This document shows positions 18,390-27,515 of a stretch of 42,549 nt of DNA, piece by piece (within the stretch, counting starts at the first letter, position 1; every line of letters begins with the position of its first letter). A program made the translations under genes and the position numbers. Below the pieces are notes generated by a model that had not been told where the DNA came from, ran no database searches, and worked only from the letters and a program-made list of their open reading frames with translations. Origin of the DNA: an uncultured Bacteroidales bacterium (GTDB taxonomy: Bacteria; Bacteroidota; Bacteroidia; Bacteroidales; UBA932); assembly GCA_945868745.1 (NCBI GenBank), contig CAMBMK010000010.1, forward strand, positions 1 to 42,549. Direction: 5' to 3'.

Positions 18390-20648
18390 ATGAGTTTTTC
18401 GGAATTTACACAAAAGGACTATGATGTTATAGCGAGAGAGTATGCCGACCTCAAGGAGGCCGCGAGGAAACGCTGTACAAATGAGCAGGAGCTTGCCGTC
18501 GTGCAGAAGGCATTCGATTTCGCCAACGAGGCCCACCGCAATGTGCGCCGTCGCTCAGGGGAACCGTACATTCTCCATCCGATTGCGGTCGCAAAGATCG
18601 TGATAACGGATATAGGCCTGGGCTACAAGTCAATAGCCGCTGCATTGCTCCATGATGTTGTAGAGGACACCGACTACACGGTCGATGATATCCGCAAACT
18701 CTTCGGAGACAAGATTGCCTCCCTTGTCGATGGTCTTACGAAGATCAAGACCGTGCTGGACAACCAGGACAAGAACACCCCCGAGGAAGAATACAACCAG
18801 AGCCTGCAGGCCGAGAATTTCAAGCGCATCCTCCTGACGCTCAACGACGACGTGAGGGTTGTCCTCATAAAGTGCGCCGACCGTCTCCACAACTGCCGCA
18901 CCATCGAGTTCATGCCGGAGTACAAGAGGGACAAGATCTTGAGCGAGACCATGTTCGTATTCATCCCGCTTGCCCACAGGCTCGGTCTCTATGAGGTAAA
19001 GTCCGAAATGGAAAACATCTGGCTGCGCTACAAGGAGCCGGAAGCCTACAATGAGATCCAGGCGAAGATCAACCGCAACCTTACCGACAAGAAGAAGGAG
19101 ATTGACGATTTCATCAAGCCTATCGAAGAGGCGCTTACCAACAACGGGTTCACTTTCCAGATACGCAAGAGGCTCAAGACACCTTACTCCATCTGGCACA
19201 AGATGATGACAAAGAACGTCACCTTCGAGCAGATCTACGACCTCTATGCCATCCGCATCATATTCGATTTCAAGCCGAAGAAGGAAACGGACACCGAACG
19301 TGACGAATGTTACCACATTTTCTCGATCATCACTGGCATCTACCGCTACAAATCCGACCGCGTGCGCGACTGGGTAAAGCATCCGAAGAGCAACGGCTAT
19401 GAGGCTCTCCACTGTACCCTCCTGAGCAACAGCGGCATATGGGTGGAGGTACAGATCCGCACCCGCAGGATGGACGACATTGCCGAAAAGGGCATCGCCT
19501 CCCACTGGGCCTACAAGCAGGACGGCTATGCTTCGGAGAACGACAGCGAGATGGACAAATGGCTCACCAAGGTAAAGGACATCCTCACCAATCCCGATGT
19601 CAATGCCCTGGAGCTTCTGGACCTCCTTCACAGCGACATGACCTCGTCCGACATCGTTATATTCACGCCAAAGGGCGAGCAGAAGACCATCCAGAAAGGG
19701 GCCACGGCACTCGATTTCGCCTATATGATCCACTCGCATATCGGGCACAAGGCAATTGCCGCCAAGGTCAACATGAAGCTCGTGCCTCTTTCCTATGTCC
19801 TCAAGACCGGCGATCAGGTGGAAATCATCACGGCGGAGGACGAGCATCCGAAGCGCGAATGGCTCCAGTTCCTCCAGACCATTCAGGCCAAAAGCTTTGT
19901 AATGAGCTATTTCCGTTCCGACAAGGCTGCCATCATCGAAGAAGGGCGCATTGCCCTTAATGCAAGGTTCAAGGAGTCCGGCTACAAGGTGACCGACAGA
20001 TACATGGCCCATCTTGCCCAGGCCCTCCAGCTGCGCAGCTTCGACGAACTGTATTTCCGCTTCGCCCTCGGTCTTGTCAGCTATGAAAGCATTGAGGCTG
20101 CGTCACTTACCCTCAATATCCCGGGCAAGACACGCTGGTATGACATCACAAATCTTTTCCACAAAAAAGACGATGCTCCGGCAAAGCCCAACAAGAAGGA
20201 AGAATATGTCATCGGCTCGCCGAAAGACAAACACAAATACATCATTTCAAAATGCTGCAATCCCATCCCGGGCGATTCCATTATCGGCTTTGTGAATGCC
20301 GACGGCAGCATCACGGTCCACAAGAAGACCTGCCCGGAGGCCAACAGCCTTGCCAGCAAGCACGGAGACCGCATCGTAATCCCGCGCTGGGCGGACCGCG
20401 AGGATATGTATTTCCTTGCAAGGCTCAGTCTCAAGGGCACCGACAGGGTGGGCCTCCTCAACGAAATCACAAGATACATCTCCCTTGCGATGAATGTCAA
20501 CATCAAGAGGCTCAACCTCGGTACGGAACAGGATATATTCAGCGGTTACATAGACCTTTACGTGCCCGACAAGAAGACTCTTGACGCTCTCATCGTAAAG
20601 CTGCGGAGCATCAACGGCCTACAGGAGGTCATGAGAACAGAGATTTAA
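18390..20648 (+). CDS. RelA/SpoT-type bifunctional (p)ppGpp synthetase/hydrolase
   Basis: 752 residues, a full-length Rel protein. The HD hydrolase domain is intact (LLHDVVEDT, His88-Asp89; KCADRLHN further on). The synthetase domain carries DLYAIRIIFDF, RVRDWVKHPKSNGYEALH and VEVQIRTRRMD. The charged substrate motif RVRD is of the RxKD-like kind found in bifunctional enzymes rather than the ExDD of RelA. A TGS domain follows (IVIFTPKGEQKTIQKGATA), then a zinc-finger-like segment with KCCNPIPGD and a C-terminal ACT domain (TDRVGLLNEITRYI). It makes and degrades the stringent response alarmone and probably senses ribosome state. It begins 11 bases after ligA and ends 4 bases before the next gene. 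The long open frame on the opposite strand here is a coding shadow. Confidence 0.95.
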   Translation: MSFSEFTQKDYDVIAREYADLKEAARKRCTNEQELAVVQKAFDFANEAHRNVRRRSGEPYILHPIAVAKIVITDIGLGYKSIAAALLHDVVEDTDYTVDDIRKLFGDKIASLVDGLTKIKTVLDNQDKNTPEEEYNQSLQAENFKRILLTLNDDVRVVLIKCADRLHNCRTIEFMPEYKRDKILSETMFVFIPLAHRLGLYEVKSEMENIWLRYKEPEAYNEIQAKINRNLTDKKKEIDDFIKPIEEALTNNGFTFQIRKRLKTPYSIWHKMMTKNVTFEQIYDLYAIRIIFDFKPKKETDTERDECYHIFSIITGIYRYKSDRVRDWVKHPKSNGYEALHCTLLSNSGIWVEVQIRTRRMDDIAEKGIASHWAYKQDGYASENDSEMDKWLTKVKDILTNPDVNALELLDLLHSDMTSSDIVIFTPKGEQKTIQKGATALDFAYMIHSHIGHKAIAAKVNMKLVPLSYVLKTGDQVEIITAEDEHPKREWLQFLQTIQAKSFVMSYFRSDKAAIIEEGRIALNARFKESGYKVTDRYMAHLAQALQLRSFDELYFRFALGLVSYESIEAASLTLNIPGKTRWYDITNLFHKKDDAPAKPNKKEEYVIGSPKDKHKYIISKCCNPIPGDSIIGFVNADGSITVHKKTCPEANSLASKHGDRIVIPRWADREDMYFLARLSLKGTDRVGLLNEITRYISLAMNVNIKRLNLGTEQDIFSGYIDLYVPDKKTLDALIVKLRSINGLQEVMRTEI

Positions 20649-20652
20649 TGCA

Positions 20653-22458
20653 ATGAACTTCAAAGGATTATTATCTAAATATTTTCCGGTCATCCCAGTG
20701 GCGCTGGTGCTGGTGCCCCTGCTTTTCTCGCCGTCGTGCGCCAATACCACCACGCCGCCGTCCGGAGGAAAGAAAGACACCATTCCCCCGGTCATCATCG
20801 GGCTCAATCCCCTGCCGGGCTCGACCAACGTGCCGGTCAGGAAAACCCAGATTACCATCACTTTCAATGAATATGTGAAGGTCAAGGACCCCAAGAGCAT
20901 CTTCCTCTCCCCTCCGCAGCAGAAGCCTCCGAAATACAAGATGAGAGGCAAGTCGCTCGTGGTGTATTTTGAAGAGGACCTTCTTGAAAATACCACATAC
21001 ACCCTCGACCTGACCAATGCCATTGAAGACAACAACGAGAGCAACCTGTTCCCGGGATATACGCTGACATTTTCGACCGGAGACACCATAGATTCGATGG
21101 TGGTGACAGGTACGGTCCGTGACTGCAACACCCTCCAGCCGATCAAGGGAGCCACTGTGATGCTCTACAAGGACCTTTCCGACTCCGCGGTTATCCTCAG
21201 GCGCCCGGATGCGGCAGTCAAGACCGATGCGTGGGGCTTCTTCTCGCTCAGGAATGTGGCCGATACGCTATACAGGATTTATGCAGTCGTGGACGAGGCA
21301 GGCAACAATCTCTATGACCTCGACAACGACAGGATCGGATTTGTGGACACCGTGTTCCGCCCGGTGCTTGTGGCAAGCGATACCCTCAGGGAGCTGCTGA
21401 AATACGATATGGAGGATACCGTAAGGTGTATGGCACGACGAAGCGAACACGAAATCAACGTCTTCAAGGAGCGCCCTTCCAAGCAGCTCATTGTCAACAA
21501 GATGAAGACTTCCGACAGGAGTGCCTACGTCACTTTCATGGCCCCGGACGCGCAGATTGATTCCATATGGATTCCGGGCATACCGTCGGACAGGCTGATA
21601 ATGCAGTTCTCACCTCGCCGCGACAGCCTTGAAATATGGGTGAACGACAGGCGACGCCAGAGGGACACCATGCATGTGTTCGTGGATTATCTCAAGACCG
21701 ATTCCACGGGAGTACTCAGGCCGTTTACTGAGCATCTCCGCCTTACTCCGGAAAAGGGCAAGTCCACTTCGAAGAGCTCCAGGCGCAATCTCAAGCACGA
21801 GGACACAACCTGTGTCGTTTCCATCAAGGGTGAGCCGGAAAGGGTCGAACAGTACGGATTTGAGTTTGAATTCAAGTACCCTATAATCTCGGAGCAGTTC
21901 GACTCCATCAGGCTGGTTTCCATCAATCCGCGCCAGCAGGAAAGCAGGATGAAATTCAGTGTCAGGCGCGACTCCGCCAATCTCAGAAGGTATTCGCTCT
22001 TCCCTGAAGGAAAGTTCATGAAGGGCTATGAATACAGGATGAAGGTGCCTCACAGGATCTTCAGGGACATCAACGGCTTCTACAGCGACAGTACCGAGGT
22101 GAAGGTGTCGCTGCCTTCAGACGACAAGCTCGGCACCATCAATCTGGAGCTTACCGGGGTGAACCATACCTACATAGTGGAGCTTCTCAACGAAAAGAGG
22201 GACAAGGTGCTGCGCAGCTACAACATAGATTCGGACTGCACCCTGGCCTTCCCTTATCTCAAGAAGGGCAAGTATTCAATCAGGATCACGGAGGACTACA
22301 ACGGCAACGGCATCGTAGACTCCGGCGTCCTTCTCCAGCACAAGCAGCCGGAAAAGGTCAAGTTCTTCACCCTCAAGGGCGGCTCCTATGTCATCGATGT
22401 GATGGAATCCGTCACTCTGGACCAGAAGATCAATGTCGATAAATTGTTCAATGACTGA
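20653..22458 (+). CDS. Ig-like domain lipoprotein, conserved in Bacteroidota
   Basis: 601 residues. Lipoprotein signal peptide ending LFSPSC (Cys29), followed by a Pro/Lys-rich linker. The segment DTIPPVIIGLNPLPGSTNV and KTQITITFNEYVKVKDP is the signature of a bacterial Ig-like (SbsA-type) domain, covering about residues 40-140; beta-rich modules follow, including a carboxypeptidase-regulatory-like stretch (VTGTVRDCNTLQPIKGATVML, about 152-172). Proteins of this form are widespread in Bacteroidota with no agreed function; a cell-envelope role is inferred from export and from the neighbouring outer-membrane protein. Its stop overlaps the ATG of that gene (TGATG), so the pair is probably translationally coupled. 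Confidence 0.8.
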   Translation: MNFKGLLSKYFPVIPVALVLVPLLFSPSCANTTTPPSGGKKDTIPPVIIGLNPLPGSTNVPVRKTQITITFNEYVKVKDPKSIFLSPPQQKPPKYKMRGKSLVVYFEEDLLENTTYTLDLTNAIEDNNESNLFPGYTLTFSTGDTIDSMVVTGTVRDCNTLQPIKGATVMLYKDLSDSAVILRRPDAAVKTDAWGFFSLRNVADTLYRIYAVVDEAGNNLYDLDNDRIGFVDTVFRPVLVASDTLRELLKYDMEDTVRCMARRSEHEINVFKERPSKQLIVNKMKTSDRSAYVTFMAPDAQIDSIWIPGIPSDRLIMQFSPRRDSLEIWVNDRRRQRDTMHVFVDYLKTDSTGVLRPFTEHLRLTPEKGKSTSKSSRRNLKHEDTTCVVSIKGEPERVEQYGFEFEFKYPIISEQFDSIRLVSINPRQQESRMKFSVRRDSANLRRYSLFPEGKFMKGYEYRMKVPHRIFRDINGFYSDSTEVKVSLPSDDKLGTINLELTGVNHTYIVELLNEKRDKVLRSYNIDSDCTLAFPYLKKGKYSIRITEDYNGNGIVDSGVLLQHKQPEKVKFFTLKGGSYVIDVMESVTLDQKINVDKLFND

Positions 22459-23366
22459 TGTTTAGATATTACAGATACATATTGTCGGCTTTTGCCCTGA
22501 CTCTTGCCCTGGCGACCGGCGCACAGCCGGCAAGGGATTCCTTAAAGGTGCTGGCTGCAGTGCCGTCGGAGGATACCGTGAAAGTGGATGTCCCTGTTGC
22601 CGACACCTCGGTCAGTGTCCCTGTCATCTATACGAAAGAGTATCTCGATACGGTCAATGTACGCAAGAAGATAGTAATCAATGACTATACCCTTGTAGGA
22701 TTTGAGTACGGGTTCGGGATGAGCAGGATGATGTTCAATCCTCCCAAGCAGCAGTCCATGCTGCCGACCCGCAATATTATGGGCGTAACCCTGACCACCT
22801 ACGGGAAGATGTTCGGATATATGCCCTATTTCGGCCTGAAATTCGGACTGTTCTACGGCGAGAACGGCCTGCGTACAAAGGAAAACAAGGAAACCGGCAT
22901 CAGGCCGACCGTTGACGGAGCTTATGAGATAAGATACACCTATCTAGAGGTGCCGGTGCTTGCCCATTTCCATATCGACTTCAGCAACAGCTTCAAACTC
23001 GTGGCCGACCTCGGTCCTTACGGTGGCTACAAGCTGACTGTCAACAGGATGGGTACCGACGAAATGGATATGGACTATGTTGACAGATTCCACGACTATG
23101 AGCACCGCTTCGAGTACGGAATAAAGGGCGGGTTCGGTTTTGCAATCATGAAGAGTCCGTTCGAATTTTTCGTGACGGGAAACCTCAAATATGCCTTTTC
23201 CTCACTTTACGAGCCTGACTACTACAGCCAGTATTACTACAGGTTTGCCTATCCGCTTGACATCTCAATTACGGCAGGCCTCCATTTCCAGCTGACCAGA
23301 AGAAGCGGAATGACAAGGAGGGAGCTCAGGCGCAAAGCCCGCGAACAGGTCTATGGTACAGAATAA
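22458..23366 (+). CDS. Outer-membrane beta-barrel protein
   Basis: 302 residues with a signal peptide (ILSAFALTLALATGAQ). After a linker of about 50 residues, alternating amphipathic strands with terminal aromatics appear (LVGFEYGFGMSRMMF, YMPYFGLKFGLFYGENG, IRYTYLEVPVLAHFHIDF, FKLVADLGPYGGYKL), the typical pattern of the small OprF-N/PorT-like barrel family of Bacteroidota, in which 'YLEVPVLAHF' is a recurring motif. The C-terminus is basic (RRSGMTRRELRRKAREQV), probably periplasmic or flexible. Overlaps the preceding lipoprotein gene by one base; ispG starts 12 bases after. No specific function can be given. Confidence 0.78.
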   Translation: MFRYYRYILSAFALTLALATGAQPARDSLKVLAAVPSEDTVKVDVPVADTSVSVPVIYTKEYLDTVNVRKKIVINDYTLVGFEYGFGMSRMMFNPPKQQSMLPTRNIMGVTLTTYGKMFGYMPYFGLKFGLFYGENGLRTKENKETGIRPTVDGAYEIRYTYLEVPVLAHFHIDFSNSFKLVADLGPYGGYKLTVNRMGTDEMDMDYVDRFHDYEHRFEYGIKGGFGFAIMKSPFEFFVTGNLKYAFSSLYEPDYYSQYYYRFAYPLDISITAGLHFQLTRRSGMTRRELRRKAREQVYGTE

Positions 23367-23378
23367 CAGCTATTTGAT

Positions 23379-24713
23379 ATGGATACGATTACAGCAAGAA
23401 TAGGGAATGTCCTTGTAGGCAGCGGTCATCCGATTGCCGTACAGACAATGTGCAACACCCATACATATGATGTCGATGCGACAGTCCTCCAGTGTGAAAA
23501 GATGGCCGGCGCCGGTGCAGACATTATCCGCATCACCTGTCCGGGTCCGGCCGATGTGCCGCACATCAGGGAAATCAGCCGCCGTCTGCGTGCTGAAGGA
23601 ATTGATACCCCGCTTGTTGCAGACATACATTTTTCTTCTGAAACTGCCATTGCCGTTGCCCCTTATGTGGAGAAGGTCCGCATCAATCCGGGCAATTTCA
23701 GCCGTGACCACGGGGAGGCCTGCCGTCAGTTTGCAAGGCTTGTGAGCGTGTGCAGGGAGCACGGGACTGCCATCCGCATCGGTCTCAACCACGGTTCCCT
23801 CGGGGAGCGCATTACCAATCTCTACGGCAATACTCCGCGTGCTATGGCGGAGGCTGCAATGGAGTGGATCAGATTGTGCGTGGAAAATGATTTCGACAAT
23901 GTGGTGGTGTCCCTGAAATCGAGCAACACTATAGTGATGGTGGAGGCTTACAGGCTGCTGGCCAAGGCCATGCAGGATTATGGCAAGGTGTTTCCGCTTC
24001 ATCTCGGAGTGACCGAGGCGGGCAACGGGGATTCGGGCAGGATCAAGTCCTGCGTCGGCATCTCCGCCCTTCTGTCCGAGGGCATCGGCAATACGCTCAG
24101 GGTATCCCTTACCGAGGATCCTGTCAATGAAATACCTGTAGGACAGTATCTTGCAGACCGTTACGACGGCAAACTCCAGTCATCTCTGCGTGAAGTCCAT
24201 CTTGAGGGACGCACTGCTGTAGCTACATATGAGGCCCCTTCGCGTGAAAGGCTGCTGATGGATTTTTCGTGTGATTTCGGAAAGAGGCTGCTCGACAGGG
24301 AGATTGACGAGGTCCATATCCGCGGCACATTTGCAGATGAAGACGGTACTGTAAGGGACATTGTCGGGAGCGGTCTCGCCGGCTATCTTGAGGATGAGCT
24401 TATGCAGGCTTCAAGGCGCCGTTTCTACAAGCCGGAATACATAGCCTGCCCGGGCTGCGGCCGCACGATGTACAATCTTCAGGAGGCATTCGAGGCGGTA
24501 AAGGCAAGGACTGGACATCTCAAGAATGTCGTCATAGCCGTGATGGGCTGCATTGTCAACGGTCCGGGCGAGATGGCTGATGCCGACTGGGGATACGTAG
24601 GAGAGGGCAACCACAAGGTGTCCATCTACAAAGGAAAGGAGGCAGTCTTGCGCCATGTACCTGAAGAAGAGGCGGTTGACCGTCTTGTGGAACTGATGGA
24701 AAAGGACAATTAG
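23379..24713 (+). CDS. ispG: 4-hydroxy-3-methylbut-2-enyl diphosphate synthase (flavodoxin/ferredoxin) IspG
   Basis: 444 residues. Converts MEcPP to HMBPP, the penultimate step of the MEP isoprenoid pathway. The N-terminal TIM barrel has GNVLVGSGHPIAVQTMCNT, LVADIHFSS and EKVRINPGNF. The [4Fe-4S] ligands are Cys357 and Cys360 in ACPGCGR, Cys391 in MGCIVNGPGE and Glu398. Between the barrel (ending VNEIPVGQYL, about 255) and the cluster domain is an extra stretch of about 95 residues that E. coli IspG lacks. It is much shorter than the large A* domain I associate with Bacteroidota and plant enzymes, so this is an intermediate form. Its TAG stop interlocks with the TAA of the opposing transporter gene within four bases. 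Confidence 0.95.
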   Translation: MDTITARIGNVLVGSGHPIAVQTMCNTHTYDVDATVLQCEKMAGAGADIIRITCPGPADVPHIREISRRLRAEGIDTPLVADIHFSSETAIAVAPYVEKVRINPGNFSRDHGEACRQFARLVSVCREHGTAIRIGLNHGSLGERITNLYGNTPRAMAEAAMEWIRLCVENDFDNVVVSLKSSNTIVMVEAYRLLAKAMQDYGKVFPLHLGVTEAGNGDSGRIKSCVGISALLSEGIGNTLRVSLTEDPVNEIPVGQYLADRYDGKLQSSLREVHLEGRTAVATYEAPSRERLLMDFSCDFGKRLLDREIDEVHIRGTFADEDGTVRDIVGSGLAGYLEDELMQASRRRFYKPEYIACPGCGRTMYNLQEAFEAVKARTGHLKNVVIAVMGCIVNGPGEMADADWGYVGEGNHKVSIYKGKEAVLRHVPEEEAVDRLVELMEKDN

Positions 24714-26017
24714 TCCTCTTCAGTGGCCGCAGGCTTTTCCTCCGGGACTATTTTTACAAGCAGTTTGTCGATACGGGCTCCGTCCATATCGGCAACTTCT
24801 ATGTGGAAGCCGTTCCAGTCGATGCTCTCCCCTGCCGTCGGCACGTGCTCGAGCTCTTCAAGTACAAGTCCCCCGACTGTGGAGAAGTCAAAATCCTCCA
24901 TGTCGTCACCCTTGTCGAAATAGGTCAGGAAATCATAGATTGAGCACTGTCCGTCCACATAATAGCCGTCCCCGTTCTTTCTCGCAATGATGTCGGGCTC
25001 CGTGTGGTGTCCCCCGTCCGTACTTCCTACGAGCGCGTCTAGGATGTCCTTGAGGGCTATGATGCCACAGAGGGTGCCGAACTCGTCGCAAACGAGCGCA
25101 CGGTTGACCTTCTGCTGCTTCATGTATTCGAGCACGGCATAGATGCTCATGTTTTCGTGGACATACACCGGCTGCTTCATCATCTGCTGCAGGTCAATAC
25201 CGCCTTTCTGCCTGATTTTCAAGACATAGTCCTTTATCATCAGCACACCAGCGATGTTGTCGAGATTGCCGTCGGCGACAGGATACATCTCATAGATGTT
25301 GCTCTCTATGGTGCTGACAATCTCATCCTCCGCCATCCCGAGTTCAAGCCACACGATGTCGTCCCTGAGAGTCATGATGGTGCTTACGCTGAGGTCTCCG
25401 AGAGCAAATACCCTCTCCACGATATCCTGCTCGACCCGGGAGACCTCCCCTTCATCGGAGCCTTCCTGGATGAGCGACATTATCTCGTCCTCGGTCACCT
25501 TGTCCTCCGTCTCCCTGATTCCGAAGAGTTTGGACACACCGTTGGTGCTCTTGGTCAGGAGCATCACGAGAGGGCCGGCAATCTTGGAGAAGGAGTTCAT
25601 CCCTCCTGCAACCCGCTTTGCCACCTTCTCGGAATTGCTGAGTCCGATGCGTTTAGGGACAAGCTCTCCGAAAAGGATTGTGAAATAGGTCACTATGATG
25701 ACGATTACGGCCTTTGCGATGAAATATGACAGGCTTTCGGAAAGACCGAGACCGATCATCCATTCTGCGAATATCGAGGCAATCTTGTTGCCGGAAAAGA
25801 TACCGGTAAGGATGCCGATAAGGGTGATGCCTATCTGTACGGAAGAGAGGAATTTGTCCTGGTCCTCAGCCAGCCTGAGGGCCGTGGAAGCCTTCTTGTC
25901 ACCGTTTTCCGCCTCCGCCTGGAGCTTGCTCTTGCGCGCCGACACCAGGGCTATTTCCGACATCGAAAACAGTCCGTTGAGGAAAATGAGGACAAAGATG
26001 ATGATCAGTTCGTACAT
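24710..26017 (-). CDS. CNNM/CorC-type hemolysin-family membrane transporter with CBS domains
   Basis: 435 residues. N-terminal CNNM (DUF21) membrane domain: MYELIIIFVLIFLNGLFSMS, EIALVSARKSKLQ, and further helices to about residue 150, including FGELVPKRIGLSN, highly conserved in the family. Two CBS domains follow (VSTIMTLRDDIVWLEL; EYMKQQKVNRALVCDEFGTL) and a C-terminal CorC/HlyC domain (VGGLVLEELEHVPTAGESI). Family members act in Mg2+ or Co2+ export or Na+/Mg2+ exchange and are often labelled hemolysins, though few are haemolytic. It is the last gene of the unit beginning at rsfS, 4 bases after psd. Confidence 0.93.
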   Translation of the reverse strand: MYELIIIFVLIFLNGLFSMSEIALVSARKSKLQAEAENGDKKASTALRLAEDQDKFLSSVQIGITLIGILTGIFSGNKIASIFAEWMIGLGLSESLSYFIAKAVIVIIVTYFTILFGELVPKRIGLSNSEKVAKRVAGGMNSFSKIAGPLVMLLTKSTNGVSKLFGIRETEDKVTEDEIMSLIQEGSDEGEVSRVEQDIVERVFALGDLSVSTIMTLRDDIVWLELGMAEDEIVSTIESNIYEMYPVADGNLDNIAGVLMIKDYVLKIRQKGGIDLQQMMKQPVYVHENMSIYAVLEYMKQQKVNRALVCDEFGTLCGIIALKDILDALVGSTDGGHHTEPDIIARKNGDGYYVDGQCSIYDFLTYFDKGDDMEDFDFSTVGGLVLEELEHVPTAGESIDWNGFHIEVADMDGARIDKLLVKIVPEEKPAATEED

Positions 26018-26021
26018 TATC

Positions 26022-26672
26022 TTACTTCAATTCTGCAATTACCGTTTCACAGGCTTTGGTCAGGTCGCCTTTCTTGACCTTGATATCTGAGTCCAGAGGC
26101 AGGAACAGGTCAATCCTTGACCCGAACTTGATGATTCCGCACTGTTTTCCGCATTCAGTAGGCAGTCCTTCCTCGGAGTAGCAGACAATCCTTCTGGCAA
26201 AGGTGCCGGCAATCTGCTTCATGAGGATTTCCCCGTGTCCGTTACGGATTGCGGTGGAGGAATGCTCGTTCTTTTCAGATGATTTCGGAAGGAAGGCCAG
26301 CAGATAGCGTCCCGGATGATACTTGTAATAAGAGACTTCTCCGGTCATCGGCCAGAAATTGGCGTGGACGTCGAAAAAGTTCATATAGACCGAGACCTGT
26401 ATGCACTCACGGTGGAGGTATTCATGCTCATAGACAGTATCTATGATGACAACCTTGCCGTCGGCAACCGATGTCACTACTCCGTCCCCGGTGTTGCGCG
26501 GACGGTCCGGGACCCTGTGGAACCAGGTAACAAATCCCATGAAACATACCAGAATAGCGGTCAGAATGTAGGAATAGGGACTCTTGACGAGCCACAGGAC
26601 TATGGCTATCAGAGCAATTGCAATCAGCCAGGCAATGGCTATTGTACCGTAACAGTCTTTGTCAATCAGCAT
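26022..26672 (-). CDS. psd: Phosphatidylserine decarboxylase proenzyme
   Basis: 216 residues, the short PSD form. It converts phosphatidylserine to phosphatidylethanolamine at the inner membrane. Two N-terminal membrane helices (IAIAWLIAIALIAIVLWLV; YILTAILVCFMGFVTWF) are followed by FHRVPDRPRNTGDGVVTSVADG, VSVYMNFFDVHANFWPMTGEV and the self-cleavage site in IIKFGSRIDLFLP, where the Gly-Ser bond would be processed to give a pyruvoyl group on the Ser. Its place directly after cdsA fits lipid synthesis, since CDP-diacylglycerol made by CdsA feeds phosphatidylserine formation; no phosphatidylserine synthase gene is in the window. Confidence 0.94.
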   Translation of the reverse strand: MLIDKDCYGTIAIAWLIAIALIAIVLWLVKSPYSYILTAILVCFMGFVTWFHRVPDRPRNTGDGVVTSVADGKVVIIDTVYEHEYLHRECIQVSVYMNFFDVHANFWPMTGEVSYYKYHPGRYLLAFLPKSSEKNEHSSTAIRNGHGEILMKQIAGTFARRIVCYSEEGLPTECGKQCGIIKFGSRIDLFLPLDSDIKVKKGDLTKACETVIAELK

Positions 26673-26678
26673 ATGTGA

Positions 26679-27515
26679 TCAGATTAGGTTGAAAAACATA
26701 AGGTATAGTACTCCGGAAGGAATTGCGAAAAGTGATGAGTCGAGCCTGTCGAGGATGCCTCCATGGCCCGGAATGATGTTGCCCGAGTCCTTGAGGTTGT
26801 AGAGACGTTTCCATTGGGACTCGAAAAGGTCGCCGCAGATGCCGCTTGCAGTTATCGTCACAGAGAGGCCGAGGGCGTGGACAAGAGGGATGTCAAGGCC
26901 CGGAAGCATCGACATGGCCGCCGCTGCCGCCATTGCGAAAAACAGTCCCCCGAATACTCCTATCCAGGATTTCTTCGGAGAAATGGACGGGCAGAGCTTT
27001 TTCCCGTGAGTCTGGCCGAGTGCCGTTCCGAGAGCATAGGCACCGACATCGGAGGCCCAGATGATCACGAAGAAAAAGAGCAGGACCATTCCGTCAAAAG
27101 ACCCGCCGGCGTCGAATATAAGAAAATTGGTCACCGCCATGGGCAGAGCGATGTAGATGATGCCGGTAAACAGATAGGAAAATTTCAGGAGATTATCGCG
27201 GTCGCGCACAAAGAGAAATGAAATCATCAGGGCAAGGAGCGGTATGGCTATGATAATGAACCACTTGACATCAACTACGAAAGCGCTGGCGGCAAAGGCG
27301 AACAGGAACATTGCAAGCGCCGTAAGAACGGCAAAAACCCTGGAAACGGGATATCCGTCTCCAAGGGTCATTGCAAAGAACTCCTGCAGCATCATAAAGG
27401 TAAGCAGTGCAAACACTGCAAGAAACACATACTTGTCTATCAGCAGCGCCGCTATTATCAACGCACCGTATCCGATGCCGGATGCTATCCTTTTAAGAAC
27501 ATTGCTCATTTCCAT
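26679..27515 (-). CDS. cdsA: Phosphatidate cytidylyltransferase CdsA
   Basis: 278 residues, almost wholly membrane helices. It makes CDP-diacylglycerol from phosphatidate and CTP. The C-terminal CDP-diglyceride synthetase signature is visible as SGICGDLFESQWKRLYNLKD followed by SGNIIPGHGGILDRLDS; the preceding SPKKSWIGVFGGLFF is also conserved. The start at 27515 lies inside the 3' end of ftsH, a 23-base overlap; ATG 27509 is an alternative. psd follows 6 bases after the stop. Confidence 0.95.
   Translation of the reverse strand: MEMSNVLKRIASGIGYGALIIAALLIDKYVFLAVFALLTFMMLQEFFAMTLGDGYPVSRVFAVLTALAMFLFAFAASAFVVDVKWFIIIAIPLLALMISFLFVRDRDNLLKFSYLFTGIIYIALPMAVTNFLIFDAGGSFDGMVLLFFFVIIWASDVGAYALGTALGQTHGKKLCPSISPKKSWIGVFGGLFFAMAAAAAMSMLPGLDIPLVHALGLSVTITASGICGDLFESQWKRLYNLKDSGNIIPGHGGILDRLDSSLFAIPSGVLYLMFFNLI

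Noticed and set aside
18630..20012. 460-codon open frame antisense to relA/spoT
   Set aside because: The plus-strand gene has every Rel domain intact. The antisense frame has no recognisable domain and reflects codon bias of a GC-rich gene.
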